From Mesorhizobium sp. CU3 (lineage in GTDB: Bacteria > Pseudomonadota > Alphaproteobacteria > Rhizobiales > Rhizobiaceae), in assembly GCF_006442965.1 (NCBI RefSeq), contig NZ_VFWX01000010.1, forward strand, positions 1-64,000: 64,000 nt of DNA, written 5' to 3'. The translations under genes and the position numbers were made by a program. Shown here in pieces: positions 7,652 to 16,856 of this stretch; position 1 is the stretch's first letter; every line of letters begins with the position of its first letter. The notes beneath the pieces were generated by a model, which did not search any database, was not told where the DNA came from, and saw only the letters and a program-made list of their open reading frames with translations.

Positions 7652-8098
7652 ATGGAACAGGATATCCTCGTGCTGGAAAGCTTCCTGCCCTACCGGCTCT
7701 ACCGGCTGGCCGACACCGTCAGTCGCGAATTCTCGCGCATCTACAAGGAGCGCCATGGGCTGACGCGGCCGGAATGGCGAACGCTGTCCGGCCTCGGCCA
7801 GCGCGGCACGATGACGGCGACGGAGCTCGGCGAGCAGTCGGCCATGCACAAGACCAAGGTTTCGCGCGCGGTGGCGGAGTTGGAGCGGCGGCGTTGGCTG
7901 GTGCGGACGGCTGACGAGAAAGACCGCCGTGTAGAGCATCTGGAACTGACCAAGGCGGGACTTGCCGCCTATCGCGAGATGGTGCCGTTCGCGAAGGCGT
8001 TTGAAAGGGAGTTGCTGGCGAGATTGAGCGCGGAGGAGCGCGCGGCTGTTGTCGGCGGGGTGGCGGCGCTGGAGGGGGCCTTGGAAGAAGAGAGCTGA
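7652..8098 (+). CDS. MarR family transcriptional regulator, probable regulator of hmgA
   Basis: This 148-aa winged-helix protein has the MarR layout. The recognition region is MTATELGEQSAMHKTKVSRAVAELERRRWLVR (about residues 52-82) and the wing contains DEKDRRVEHLELT with the conserved Asp-Arg pair. The start at 7652 (MEQDILVLESFLPYRLYRLAD) matches the family; the 25 upstream in-frame codons cover the operator-like repeats and are rejected. Divergence from hmgA suggests derepression by homogentisate or a related aromatic acid (inference by analogy with HmgR-type regulators). It is convergent with tdh across a palindromic repeat. Confidence 0.92.
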   Translation: MEQDILVLESFLPYRLYRLADTVSREFSRIYKERHGLTRPEWRTLSGLGQRGTMTATELGEQSAMHKTKVSRAVAELERRRWLVRTADEKDRRVEHLELTKAGLAAYREMVPFAKAFERELLARLSAEERAAVVGGVAALEGALEEES

Positions 8099-8113
8099 TA
8101 GGCTGGCGCGAGG

Positions 8114-8265
8114 CGCCCCTCTCTGTCCTGCCGGACATCTCCCCCACTTGGGGGGAGATCAGCCGTCGGCTTTCGCCAATCGCCAAGGTCGCAGGATTGA
8201 GCGGGGCGCCGAAGCTGCCAATCTCCCCCCTCGCGGGGGAGATGTCCGGCAGGACAAAGGGGGCG
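8114..8265. repeat. Palindromic mosaic repeat with 22-bp inverted arms
   Basis: Perfect 22-nt inverted arms at 8124-8145 and 8235-8256 extend imperfectly to 8114 and 8265. Each arm also starts a smaller hairpin of its own: ATCTCCCCC pairs with GGGGGAGAT beside both arms. The element is about 150 bp, contains no ORF, and lies between the convergent marR and tdh genes. It resembles abundant non-coding Mesorhizobium intergenic repeats and can fold into a strong structure on either strand, so it may terminate both genes. Confidence 0.8.
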
Positions 8266-8301
8266 CGAAGCAACTCGACATCTCTATAGACAAAGACGCG
8301 G

Positions 8302-9336
8302 CTACCAATCCATCACCACCTTGCCCGAACTCCCGCTTCGCATCGCGTCGAATCCCACCTGGAAATCATCGATCCCGATCCGATGCGTGATCAGCCCCGA
8401 CACATCCAGCGGGCCCTGCACCAGGGCGATCATCTTGTACCAGGTCTCGAACATCTCGCGACCGTAGATGCCCTTGAGATGCAGCATCTTGAAGATGACC
8501 TTGTTCCAGTCGATCTCGAAGCCGGTCGGGGCGATGCCCAAAATGGCGATCTTGCCGCCATTGTTCATGGTGTCGATCATGTCGCGGAAGGCGGGCGCTG
8601 CGCCCGACATTTCCAGGCCGACATCGAAACCTTCGGTCATGCCGATTGAAGGCATCACCTCGCGCAGCTTTTCCTTCGACGCATCGACGACATGCTGGAC
8701 GCCGAGTTTTCGCGCCAGATCGAGACGAACCGGGTTGATATCGGTGATCACGACTTTTCGCGCACCCACGCATTGCGCCACCAGCGCACCCATGATGCCG
8801 ATCGGCCCGGCCCCGGTGACCAGCACATCCTCGCCGACCAGGTCGAAGGACAAGGCGGTATGCACCGCATTGCCCAGCGGGTCGAAGATCGCGGCGATCT
8901 CGTCCGGCACATCGTCGGGGATCGGCACGACATTGTGCTGCGGGATGACCATGTATTCGCCGAAGGCGCCGGGGCGGTTGACGCCGACGCCCAGCGTGTT
9001 GCGGCAGAGATGTCCCCGCCCGGCGCGGCAGTTGCGGCAATGTCCGCAGACGATGTGGCCTTCGCCGGAGACACGCTGGCCGACCTTGTATTCGGTGACG
9101 GCAGCACCAAAATCAGCGACCGTACCGACGAATTCGTGGCCGGTGACCATCGGCACCGGCACAGTCTTCTGCGCCCACTGGTCCCAATTGTAGATATGAA
9201 CATCGGTGCCGCAGATCGCCGTCTTCTTGACCTTGATCAGCACGTCGTTCGGGCCGATCTCCGGCACCGGCACCTCTTCCATCCAGATGCCCGGCTCGGC
9301 CTTGGCCTTCACCAGCGCCTTCATCATGTTCGACAT
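8302..9336 (-). CDS. tdh: L-threonine 3-dehydrogenase
   Basis: Tdh is a zinc- and NAD-dependent medium-chain dehydrogenase that oxidises threonine to 2-amino-3-ketobutyrate. The 344-aa length is standard. Visible features are the catalytic-zinc Cys in [15 protein letters not shown] (about residue 42) and GHEFVG with the zinc His. A four-Cys structural zinc loop reads [15 protein letters not shown] (about 98-112), and the NAD-binding glycines are in [11 protein letters not shown] (about 172). The product is passed to Kbl, whose gene lies immediately upstream with a 52-nt gap in the same operon. Confidence 0.97.
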   Translation of the reverse strand: MSNMMKALVKAKAEPGIWMEEVPVPEIGPNDVLIKVKKTAICGTDVHIYNWDQWAQKTVPVPMVTGHEFVGTVADFGAAVTEYKVGQRVSGEGHIVCGHCRNCRAGRGHLCRNTLGVGVNRPGAFGEYMVIPQHNVVPIPDDVPDEIAAIFDPLGNAVHTALSFDLVGEDVLVTGAGPIGIMGALVAQCVGARKVVITDINPVRLDLARKLGVQHVVDASKEKLREVMPSIGMTEGFDVGLEMSGAAPAFRDMIDTMNNGGKIAILGIAPTGFEIDWNKVIFKMLHLKGIYGREMFETWYKMIALVQGPLDVSGLITHRIGIDDFQVGFDAMRSGSSGKVVMDW

Positions 9337-9388
9337 TCTGTTGTTCCTTGAATCTCTTGATCCGGAATCGCTTTTCGCTGTCGGTCGT

Positions 9389-10576
9389 TCAGGAAATCAC
9401 GCCCAGTTCCTTGCCGATCGCGCCGAACGCCTCGACCGCGCGGTCGATATCTTGTGTCGAATGGGCGGCCGACATCTGCGTGCGGATGCGCGCCTGGCCT
9501 TTCGGCACCACCGGGAAGGAAAAGCCGATGACATAGATGCCGCGCTTCAGCATGCGCGCGGCCATCTCCTGCGCGAGCGCCGCATCGCCCAGCATCACCG
9601 GGATGATCGGATGGTCGGCTCCGGCCAGCGTGAACCCGAGCTTGCCCATCTCAGACCGGAACCGCTCCGCATTGGCATATAGGCGCTGGCGCAACGCGTC
9701 GCCATGCCGGATCAGGTCGAAGACCTTGATCGAGGCGCCGGCGATGGCCGGCATCAGCGTGTTGGAGAACAGATAGGGCCGTGAACGCTGGCGCAGCCAG
9801 TCGACCACCTCTCTCTTACCCGAGGTATAGCCGCCGGAGGCGCCGCCCAGCGCCTTGCCCAGCGTGCCGGTGATGATGTCCACCCTGCCCTCGACGCCGC
9901 AATGCTCGGCCGAGCCACGGCCGTTTTTGCCAACGAAGCCGACCGCGTGGCTGTCGTCGACCATGACCATCGCATCGTATTTCTCGGCGAGGTCGCAGAC
10001 GCCCTGCAGATTGGCGATGATGCCGTCCATCGAGAAGACGCCGTCGGTGGCGATCAGCCGGAAGCGGCAGTCCTTGGCTTCCTTCAGCCGGGCTTCGAGG
10101 TCGGCCATGTCGTTGTTGGCATAGCGGAAGCGCTTGGCCTTGGAGAGCCTGACACCATCGATGATCGAGGCGTGGTTCAACGCATCGGAGATGATGGCGT
10201 CCTCTTCGCTAAGCAGCGTCTCGAACAGGCCGCCATTGGCATCGAAGCAGGAGCCGTAGAGGATGGTGTCGTCCATGCCGAGGAAGGACGAGATCGTCGC
10301 CTCCAACTGCTTGTGCTCTTCCTGCGTGCCGCAGATGAAGCGCACCGAGGCCATGCCGTAGCCGTAGCGGTCGAGCGCCTGCTTCGCCGCCTCGCGCAGA
10401 TCCTCATTGTCGGCAAGGCCGAGATAATTGTTGGCGCAGAAGTTCAGCACCTTTTGCCCGCCGACCTCAATCTGCGCCGACTGCATCGAGGAGATGACCC
10501 GCTCGGACTTATAGAGCCCGGCCGATTTCAGGCCCTGGAGCTCGCTGTCGATATGGGAGAGGAATGCTGCGCTCAT
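9389..10576 (-). CDS. kbl: Glycine C-acetyltransferase (2-amino-3-ketobutyrate CoA ligase)
   Basis: Kbl is a PLP-dependent alpha-oxoamine synthase-family enzyme that splits 2-amino-3-ketobutyrate with CoA into glycine and acetyl-CoA. The 395-aa length is normal. The PLP Lys is in [14 protein letters not shown] near residue 240, and the Asp-His pair that binds the ring is in [10 protein letters not shown] near 208. The start at 10576 has AGGA 7 nt upstream; the longer ORF to 10639 runs through an inverted repeat and is rejected. It is first in the kbl-tdh operon, divergent from a GGDEF-EAL gene. The ribosome-binding site is partly inside a predicted hairpin (10578-10606). Confidence 0.96.
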   Translation of the reverse strand: MSAAFLSHIDSELQGLKSAGLYKSERVISSMQSAQIEVGGQKVLNFCANNYLGLADNEDLREAAKQALDRYGYGMASVRFICGTQEEHKQLEATISSFLGMDDTILYGSCFDANGGLFETLLSEEDAIISDALNHASIIDGVRLSKAKRFRYANNDMADLEARLKEAKDCRFRLIATDGVFSMDGIIANLQGVCDLAEKYDAMVMVDDSHAVGFVGKNGRGSAEHCGVEGRVDIITGTLGKALGGASGGYTSGKREVVDWLRQRSRPYLFSNTLMPAIAGASIKVFDLIRHGDALRQRLYANAERFRSEMGKLGFTLAGADHPIIPVMLGDAALAQEMAARMLKRGIYVIGFSFPVVPKGQARIRTQMSAAHSTQDIDRAVEAFGAIGKELGVIS

Positions 10577-10577
10577 G

Positions 10578-10606
10578 GTCCGGTCCTGTTCGGTTCGAGA
10601 CCGGAC
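10578..10606 (-). promoter_or_regulatory. Inverted repeat overlapping the kbl ribosome-binding site
   Basis: On the minus strand GTCCGGTC (10606-10599) and GACCGGAC (10585-10578) form a perfect 8-bp stem with a 13-nt loop. The stem ends one base before the kbl ATG. The AGGA Shine-Dalgarno element straddles the loop/stem boundary (10587-10584), so folding would hide it. It could instead be a DNA operator. The choice between these two is inference. Confidence 0.5.
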
Positions 10607-10864
10607 TGTCGCGCCGCGCCTGAGAAAAATCCATCGCAAAAACGACCGCTTCGGTGGCGTCGCGAAAGCTTGCGCAATCCATCACGGCGGCGATGCGCGC
10701 AAAAATCCGCGCTGGGGAAAGGACATGATAACCATCTTGCCAGCTTTGTCGCGCCGGCGCAGTCGCCGCCTTGCCTGCTTGCCGACCTGTTAACCCTTTC
10801 AAGGCAAGCGTTTTCCCACAAAGAAACTCAGCAGGAATCCGTCTCCCGGAGGGGTCGCCCAGTT

Positions 10865-12934
10865 ATGTCGCAGCAGCCAGTGCATAGCGTTTCGCGCAAG
10901 CTGATCCTGCTGATCAAGAGCGGCTACTGGCTGGCTCTGACGATCGTCGCCGCCATGGTGATGGCCTCCTTCCTGCTGCTGCAGCAATTGATGGCGCAGC
11001 AGCAGCATAACGACGCGCTGCTCGACATCGTCTCGACGCAAAAGGCGCTGTCGCAGCGTATCGTCTTCCTGGCCAGCGCCACGGGGGCCGCCTCGCGCGA
11101 CAAACAGCTGGCGCTGGTCACCGCGCTAAAGCAGGCGACGCAGGAGTTCGAGACCAATTACGACCGGCTGCTCGACGAGACCGGCGCCGACCCGCTGTCG
11201 CCGGCGCGCAACGATCCCAAGTCGATCGAATATGTGCTGTTCAGCAAGCCGTTCCATCTCGACTATTTCTCCGTCGGCCTCGTCGCCAACGGCCAAAGGC
11301 TGATCTCGTCCTTCGAGTCGCAGCTCGGTATGCCGGGCGAAGGCTACAAGGGCGGCGGCGAGCGCGTCGGCCTCGACGCCTCCGTCGCCAATGCAACGAT
11401 GTCCGGCTATGCCGCGCTTGGCCAGCGCATCAGCGCCTTCGCCGACGAGAAGTCGAACAATATGCTCGACCTGCACCGGACGCTGTTCTTCGCTACTATC
11501 GGCGTCATCGTACTGGTGGCGCTGTTCATCTTCCGGCCGATGTCCAACGCCATCCTGCGCAAGACGCGCGAACTCGTCGACGCGCGCAATTCGATGGCCT
11601 TCATCGCCGTGCATGACGGCTTGACCGGCCTGCACAACCGCACCTTCCTCACCGACCATTTCGACACGCTGATCAAGGGCGCGCACCGCCGCCGCGAGCG
11701 GCTGGCGGTGATCCAGTTCGACCTCGACCGCTTCAAGCAGATCAACGACACGCTCGGCCACGCCGCCGGCGACTATGTGCTGGTGGTGACGGCGCAGCGC
11801 ATGCGCGATTCCTGCCGCGCGTCCGATCTTTGCGTGCGGCTCGGCGGCGATGAGTTCGTCATGATCCTCAACGGCGCCGGCACGACCGAGGACATCCATG
11901 CGTTGGCCAAGCGCATCATGGGCGAAATCAACGAGCCGATCATCTTCCAGGGCACGACCATCATGCCTGGCGCCAGCGCCGGCATAGCGGTCTACCCGGT
12001 CGACGCCGAGAACGCACAGGATCTGCTCGTCCATGCCGATCTCGCACTTTATTCGGCCAAGAAGCTCGGCGGCGGCACCTTCTCCTTCTTCTCCGAAGAG
12101 TTGAGGCGCGAGCTCGACTATCGCAAGCAGCTCGAACACGACATCCGCGCCGCGATCGCCGACAAGAGTTTCGACGTCTACTTCCAGCCGCAGGTGTCAC
12201 TGGCCAGCGGCAAGATCAGCGGCATCGAGGCGCTGGTGCGCTGGAAGCACGCGACACGCGGCATGATCTCGCCCGGCGAGTTCATTCCCGTCGCCGAGAA
12301 ATGCGGCTTCATGCCGGAGATCGGCCGCATCGTCATCGCCAAGGCGATCGAGGAGGCCGCCGAATGGGACCGCGCCGGCATCGATTTCGGGCGGCTGGCG
12401 GTCAATGTCTCGGGCACCGAGCTGCGCGAGCCGGATTTCGACAGCTTCCTGTTCGGCACGCTGGAGCGCGCCGGGCTGGCGCCGCAGAAGCTGTCGCTGG
12501 AAATCGTGGAATCCGTCATCCTCGACGACGAGAAGACCGGCATTGCCGCCAAGCTCAGGCACATCCGCGCCGCCGGCGTGCATCTCGAGCTCGACGATTT
12601 CGGCACAGGCTATGCTTCGCTCAGCCACGTCAATCCGAACGAAATCGACCGACTGAAGATCGACCGCCGCTTCGTGCAGAACATCAACGAGAACGGCGAC
12701 AACACCAAGATCGTGCGGGCCATCACCGAGCTTGCCCGGGGCTTGGGCATCTCGATCGTGGCCGAAGGCGCCGAAACCGAGGCCGAGCTCGATTCGCTTA
12801 TGGCGATCGGCTGCGACCAGGTGCAGGGCTATTCCATCGCCTTCCCGATGCCGCAGGAAAAGGCGCGCGAGTGGCTGATGGCGCGCAGCCCCAAGAAGGC
12901 GAAGCTGAAGGTGCTGCAGGGCAGCTTGGCTTAA
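10865..12934 (+). CDS. Membrane GGDEF-EAL protein (cyclic-di-GMP cyclase/phosphodiesterase)
   Basis: This 689-aa protein is anchored by two membrane helices (about residues 20-44 and 205-225) with a periplasmic sensor of about 160 residues between them. The sensor opens with VSTQKALSQRIVFLASA, resembling PilJ/type IV pilus methyl-accepting N-domains. A GGDEF domain follows with intact RLGGDEF and an RxxD inhibitory site (RASD) five residues before it. The EAL domain has EALVRWKH, DDFGTGYASL and LKIDRRFV, so both activities look possible. The start at 10865 follows GGAGGGG; upstream in-frame sequence is shadow of kbl. It may influence the cellulose operon, whose BcsA has a PilZ domain (inference). 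Confidence 0.93.
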   Translation: MSQQPVHSVSRKLILLIKSGYWLALTIVAAMVMASFLLLQQLMAQQQHNDALLDIVSTQKALSQRIVFLASATGAASRDKQLALVTALKQATQEFETNYDRLLDETGADPLSPARNDPKSIEYVLFSKPFHLDYFSVGLVANGQRLISSFESQLGMPGEGYKGGGERVGLDASVANATMSGYAALGQRISAFADEKSNNMLDLHRTLFFATIGVIVLVALFIFRPMSNAILRKTRELVDARNSMAFIAVHDGLTGLHNRTFLTDHFDTLIKGAHRRRERLAVIQFDLDRFKQINDTLGHAAGDYVLVVTAQRMRDSCRASDLCVRLGGDEFVMILNGAGTTEDIHALAKRIMGEINEPIIFQGTTIMPGASAGIAVYPVDAENAQDLLVHADLALYSAKKLGGGTFSFFSEELRRELDYRKQLEHDIRAAIADKSFDVYFQPQVSLASGKISGIEALVRWKHATRGMISPGEFIPVAEKCGFMPEIGRIVIAKAIEEAAEWDRAGIDFGRLAVNVSGTELREPDFDSFLFGTLERAGLAPQKLSLEIVESVILDDEKTGIAAKLRHIRAAGVHLELDDFGTGYASLSHVNPNEIDRLKIDRRFVQNINENGDNTKIVRAITELARGLGISIVAEGAETEAELDSLMAIGCDQVQGYSIAFPMPQEKAREWLMARSPKKAKLKVLQGSLA

Positions 12935-13028
12935 GATGCGTCGCCACTACGCCGTCGGCGCCATCGGGCCAAAGCGGTAGGTGGCTCTCCATTCGAAGGC
13001 CCGTTGCGCGTCATCCGTCAGGCGAACA

Positions 13029-15074
13029 TCAAATCCTGATGCCGAACCTTATGCCGTCGTAGATGGCGGCGTGGATGTTGCGTGACGCCACCGCATCGCC
13101 GATGCGTAGCAGCGCGAAGCCGCCTTCGGGATTGCGTGCCGGAAAAATGTCGCCGCCATTCACCAGCCGCTCGTAGTCGACCGCGCCGCCATTCTTGGAG
13201 ATCGGCTTGAGCGCGATATAGAGATCGTCGAGCGGCGCCGTGCCGTGCTCGACCACCACCTGGTCGACGCGCCGCTCGCCGCGCCAGCCGTCGGCGAAAT
13301 CGGACGCCAGTTCGGCGATCAGCTGGTTGCCCTCGCGCCGCACCGAGCGCAGCCTTGTGTTGATGGTGACGGTGACGCCCTTCTCATGGAAAGCGCGCAT
13401 ATAGGGCACATGGTTCATGCCGCCCATTTCGGGCGCGAAGAAACGCTCCGGCGAGACAAGCTCGAGCTTCGAGCCCGCATTGGCGATCAATTCCGCCGCG
13501 CCCATGCCCTGATGGCCGCCATTGTCGTCGTATAGCAGCACATTCTCGGCCGGCTTGACGCTTCCCGCCATGATGTCCCAGCTCGAGGTGACGAGATTGT
13601 CGCCGGCGGTCAGCGGCGGATTTTGCGGCACGCCGCCGGTGGCGACGATCACCACATCCGGCGACAGGGCCAGCACGTCGTCCTTCTCCGCCCAGGTGTC
13701 GTAGCGCAGCTCGACGCCCAACCGGTCGAGCTCGGCCAGGCGCCAGTCGATGATGCCGATCAATTCCTTGCGGCGCGGATTCTGGGTCGCCAGCCGAATT
13801 TGGCCACCCGCCTGGCTCGAGGCTTCGAGCACCGTGACATGATGGCCGCGCTCGGCCGCGACACGCGCGGCTTCGAGACCGCCGGCGCCAGCGCCGACCA
13901 CCACCACGCGCTTGCCCGGTTCGTGAGCCCTGGCGATGATGTGCGGTATCGTCGCCTCGCGGCCGGTCGCGGCGTTGTGGACGCAGAGCGCCTCGCCGCC
14001 CTCATAGATGCGGTCGAGGCAATAGGTGGCGCCGACGCAAGGCCGGATTTCGTGCTCGCGGCCCTCCATCACCTTTTTCACGATATGCGGATCGGCGATA
14101 TGGGCGCGAGTCATACCGACCATATCGAGCTTGCCCGTCGCGATGGCGTGGCGGGCGGTGGCGACGTCGGAAATGCGCGCCGCATGGAAGGTCGGAAACT
14201 TGGTTGCCGCCCTCACCTCGCCGGCGAAATCGAGATGCGGCGAGGACCGCATGCCGGTCACCGGGATGACCTTGGTCAACGATGCATCGGTCTCGATCGT
14301 GCCACGGATGATGTTGAGGAAATCGACCTTGCCGGAATTGGCCAACCGCCTGGCGATCTCGATGCCCTCTTCCTTCGAGATGCCCTTGTCGAAATCCTCA
14401 TCCGCGACCATGCGGATGCCGACGACGAATTTTTCGCCGACCGCGGCGCGCACCGCATCCAGCACCATGTCGGTGAAGCGCAGCCTGTTGTCGAGCGAGC
14501 CGCCGAAATCGTCGTCCCGATGGTTGGTCAAGGGCGACCAGAAGCCGTCCATCAGGTGTCCGTAGGATTCGAACTCGATGCCGTCGAGGCCGGCGGCCTG
14601 GCAACGTTGCGCGGCGGCGGCATAGTCGGCAACGATGCGCTCGATGTCCCATTCCTCGATGGTCTTCGGGAAAGCGCGGTGCGCCGGCTCGCGCACCGGC
14701 GAGGCCGACAGCACCGGCAGCCAGTCGGCCTTGTTCCAGCCGGTGCGGCGGCCGAGATGGGTGATCTGGATCATCACCTTGCAGTCATGCTCGTGACAGG
14801 CATCCGCCAGTTCGGCCAGCCACGGCACGATGCGATCGTCATAGACATGCAGATTGCCGAAGGCGGCCGGGCTGTCGCGCGAGACGATGGCCGAGCCCGC
14901 CGTCATGGTCAGCGCCATGCCACCCCGGGCCTTTTCGGCGTGATAGAGCCGGTAGCGCTCTTTCGGCATCCCGTCCTCGGAATAGGCCGGCTCGTGGCTG
15001 GTCGACATCACCCGGTTCTTCAGCGTCAGGTGCTTGAGCTGGTAAGGTTGGAGAAGGGGGTCGTTGCTGGTCAT
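13029..15074 (-). CDS. NADH:flavin oxidoreductase of the trimethylamine dehydrogenase-like family
   Basis: This 681-aa protein joins an N-terminal old-yellow-enzyme TIM barrel (FMN, about residues 1-340) to a C-terminal FAD/NAD(P) domain with [17 protein letters not shown] near residue 390. Relatives demethylate tri- and dimethylamine, dimethylglycine, histamine or N-methylproline. The iron-sulfur segment reads RPCVGATYC followed by a Cys about 12 residues later. The second of the four usual cluster Cys (RPCxxC in trimethylamine dehydrogenase) is Ala here, seen also, as far as I recall, in DgcA/StcD-like demethylases. Closest role by context is demethylation of an N-methylated compound. It is monocistronic and divergent from queF. 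Confidence 0.85.
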   Translation of the reverse strand: MTSNDPLLQPYQLKHLTLKNRVMSTSHEPAYSEDGMPKERYRLYHAEKARGGMALTMTAGSAIVSRDSPAAFGNLHVYDDRIVPWLAELADACHEHDCKVMIQITHLGRRTGWNKADWLPVLSASPVREPAHRAFPKTIEEWDIERIVADYAAAAQRCQAAGLDGIEFESYGHLMDGFWSPLTNHRDDDFGGSLDNRLRFTDMVLDAVRAAVGEKFVVGIRMVADEDFDKGISKEEGIEIARRLANSGKVDFLNIIRGTIETDASLTKVIPVTGMRSSPHLDFAGEVRAATKFPTFHAARISDVATARHAIATGKLDMVGMTRAHIADPHIVKKVMEGREHEIRPCVGATYCLDRIYEGGEALCVHNAATGREATIPHIIARAHEPGKRVVVVGAGAGGLEAARVAAERGHHVTVLEASSQAGGQIRLATQNPRRKELIGIIDWRLAELDRLGVELRYDTWAEKDDVLALSPDVVIVATGGVPQNPPLTAGDNLVTSSWDIMAGSVKPAENVLLYDDNGGHQGMGAAELIANAGSKLELVSPERFFAPEMGGMNHVPYMRAFHEKGVTVTINTRLRSVRREGNQLIAELASDFADGWRGERRVDQVVVEHGTAPLDDLYIALKPISKNGGAVDYERLVNGGDIFPARNPEGGFALLRIGDAVASRNIHAAIYDGIRFGIRI

Positions 15075-15210
15075 CTTCTTCCTGCCGTTTCAAATTGCGC
15101 GAGAGCGCCCTGCCGCCACCGCTTCGATTTCACGCATCGGATTGATCCGAAAACCGCTGCGCAGTTTGCGGTCCGGTGCTAATGAGCGCGGCAAATCCAA
15201 GGAATCCGCG

Positions 15211-15672
15211 ATGATCGACACCAAAACTCTCACCCAACTCGGCAAGCACGTCGAGGCGCCACGGAGCCCCGAAGAGGCGGTCCTGGAGACCGTTCCGTAC
15301 CAGCGCGGCGACGGGCCGCCGGCGATCGTGCGCTTCACCTGCCCGGAGTTCACCTCGCTCTGCCCGGTCACCGGCCAGCCGGATTTCGCCCACATCGTCA
15401 TCGACTACGCACCCGACAAGACGCTGGTGGAATCGAAATCGCTGAAGCTGTTCATGACCTCTTTCCGCAACCACGGCGCCTTCCACGAAGACTGCACGGT
15501 GATGATTGGACGGCGCATTGTGGCGGCGACCAAGCCGCTGTGGTTGCGCATAGGCGGCTATTGGTATCCGCGCGGCGGCATTCCGATCGACGTTTTCTGG
15601 CAGACCGGCGCGCCGCCCGAAGGCGCCTGGCTGCCCGACACCGGCGTCGCGCCCTATCGCGGCAGGGGCTGA
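15211..15672 (+). CDS. queF: NADPH-dependent 7-cyano-7-deazaguanine reductase
   Basis: QueF reduces preQ0 to preQ1 in queuosine biosynthesis. The 153-aa length marks the short unimodular (YkvM-like) type. The catalytic Cys is in [17 protein letters not shown] near residue 55, with the Asp of QPDFA following. The family NADPH signature appears as [21 protein letters not shown] near residue 78-98. The start at 15211 follows AAGGAATCC; the long upstream in-frame extension is not conserved. It is a single gene, divergent from the flavoprotein and convergent with a secreted-protein gene. I did not find a convincing preQ1 riboswitch in the 136-bp leader. Confidence 0.96.
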   Translation: MIDTKTLTQLGKHVEAPRSPEEAVLETVPYQRGDGPPAIVRFTCPEFTSLCPVTGQPDFAHIVIDYAPDKTLVESKSLKLFMTSFRNHGAFHEDCTVMIGRRIVAATKPLWLRIGGYWYPRGGIPIDVFWQTGAPPEGAWLPDTGVAPYRGRG

Positions 15673-15683
15673 GCGGGCCATTC

Positions 15684-16283
15684 TCATTCGCACTGGTATT
15701 GGCTGAGCGCCCATTCGCCGGTCACCGACAGAAGATCGGAGATCTTCCAGTTGCCGCCAACTTTTTTCAGCTTCCATTCGAGACGATGCTTGTTGCCCTC
15801 GACGACGAAGGCGACGACCACCTTGGCCTCGTCGCCATTGACCGCCTCGATGGTCCTGAGGCTCCTGTCGATGGCGAGCTTGTCGTAATCGGCATTGTCG
15901 AGCGCCATGTTGGGATCGAGGCATTCTCCCTCGCCCGAAGCGCGCAAAGCGTCGCTCTTGTCGAGGACCGTCTTGGCCGGATCGACGAAATTCTTGCGCT
16001 GGGCAGGATCGAGTTCCAGCCCGACATGGTCGTAGAAGGGCTTCACCACCGCCGTCGGCGATCCTGGCAGGACCGGCGCCGGCGGCGGCACTTCGGCCGG
16101 CGCGTCCTGCGGTGCAGGCGTCGCTGCCGGCGGGCTCGTGTCGTTGCCGCCGGGCGGCTGACTGTCGCTTGACGACGTATTCGGCGGCGGCGCGCCGAAC
16201 AGGCCTTGCGCCAGCGCGCTGCCGTTCAGCCCCGCGACCAGCATCGACAAACTCGACAGCGCGAGGACGAGACGGCGAAGCAC
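15684..16283 (-). CDS. Secreted protein with Pro-rich linker, paralogue of the adjacent gene
   Basis: This 199-aa protein has a Sec signal peptide (about residues 1-26, ending SALAQ) and a Pro/Ser-rich linker (about 30-75). A C-terminal domain of about 120 residues follows. That domain shares a pattern with the neighbouring 157-aa protein: AVNGDEAKVVVAF, then LEWKLKKVGGNWKISDL and a closing W-x-LS...C. The fold resembles DUF3828-type periplasmic domains, but the assignment is tentative. Two Cys (GECLDPN and the C-terminal YQCE) could form a disulfide. The upstream paralogue stops 4 nt before this gene, so the pair is one operon. Confidence 0.8.
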   Translation of the reverse strand: MLRRLVLALSSLSMLVAGLNGSALAQGLFGAPPPNTSSSDSQPPGGNDTSPPAATPAPQDAPAEVPPPAPVLPGSPTAVVKPFYDHVGLELDPAQRKNFVDPAKTVLDKSDALRASGEGECLDPNMALDNADYDKLAIDRSLRTIEAVNGDEAKVVVAFVVEGNKHRLEWKLKKVGGNWKISDLLSVTGEWALSQYQCE

Positions 16284-16287
16284 GGCG

Positions 16288-16761
16288 TCACTCCGTCGAG
16301 GAGCCGCATTCCAGCGCGCTGAGCTTCCAGTCGCTGGTCTTGGAGGTGATGTCGGCGATCTTCCACTTACCGTCCACTTTCTTCAGCGACCACACCATTT
16401 CGCGTTTGGAGTCATCGCCTTCCGGGAAAAGATTGAAGTTTGCCGTCACCTCGGCGGTGTCGCCATTGACGGCCTCGGTGAGTTTCAGCGTCTTGGACAA
16501 GGTCTTCTGATCGAAATCCTGCGCGTCGAGGCCAGGATCGAAATCCAGGCAGGACACCTCGTCGGGCTTCTCTTTCTGCGCCTTGTCGTTGGCTTCGAAC
16601 AGCTTGACAACCGGGTCGGTGAAGCGGTCGCGGTACTTTGCGTCCCCTTCGAACTTTACTTCAGGTACGTAGAAGAATTTCACGGCATTGGACGCCGGGC
16701 CCGCAAGCGCGGCAGCGGGCAAGGCAATCGACAGGACAGCGGCAAGCACCATCAGTTTCAT
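16288..16761 (-). CDS. Small secreted protein, DUF3828-like, paralogue of the downstream gene
   Basis: This 157-aa protein has a signal peptide (about residues 1-20, ALPAAALAG) followed directly by the same domain as the next gene without a linker. Shared landmarks are KFFYVPEV (compare KPFYDHV), SCLDFDPGLDAQDFDQKTL, TEAVNGDTAEVTANF, MVWSLKKVDGKWKIADI and a C-terminal Cys. The start at 16761 is chosen because it gives a clean signal peptide; 16 upstream codons are rejected. It is the first gene of a two-gene unit. Function is unknown; a periplasmic or extracellular role follows from the signal peptide only. Confidence 0.82.
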   Translation of the reverse strand: MKLMVLAAVLSIALPAAALAGPASNAVKFFYVPEVKFEGDAKYRDRFTDPVVKLFEANDKAQKEKPDEVSCLDFDPGLDAQDFDQKTLSKTLKLTEAVNGDTAEVTANFNLFPEGDDSKREMVWSLKKVDGKWKIADITSKTSDWKLSALECGSSTE

Positions 16762-16856
16762 GCGAGGATCTCCGGATGTTCGGCGGCGTGGCGGCACGAT
16801 CACCGCCACGCATCCTTGATACCGGCTTTTTCGCCGCGCATGAAGTCCCGCCGCGC

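Noticed and set aside
9902..10864. 1010-aa ORF extending the GGDEF-EAL gene upstream over kbl
   Set aside because: The upstream part is antisense to kbl; the real start at 10865 has GGAGG before it and gives a normal membrane helix.
15075..15210. Possible preQ1 riboswitch in the queF leader
   Set aside because: I could not match a preQ1 stem and pseudoknot with conserved bases; no support.
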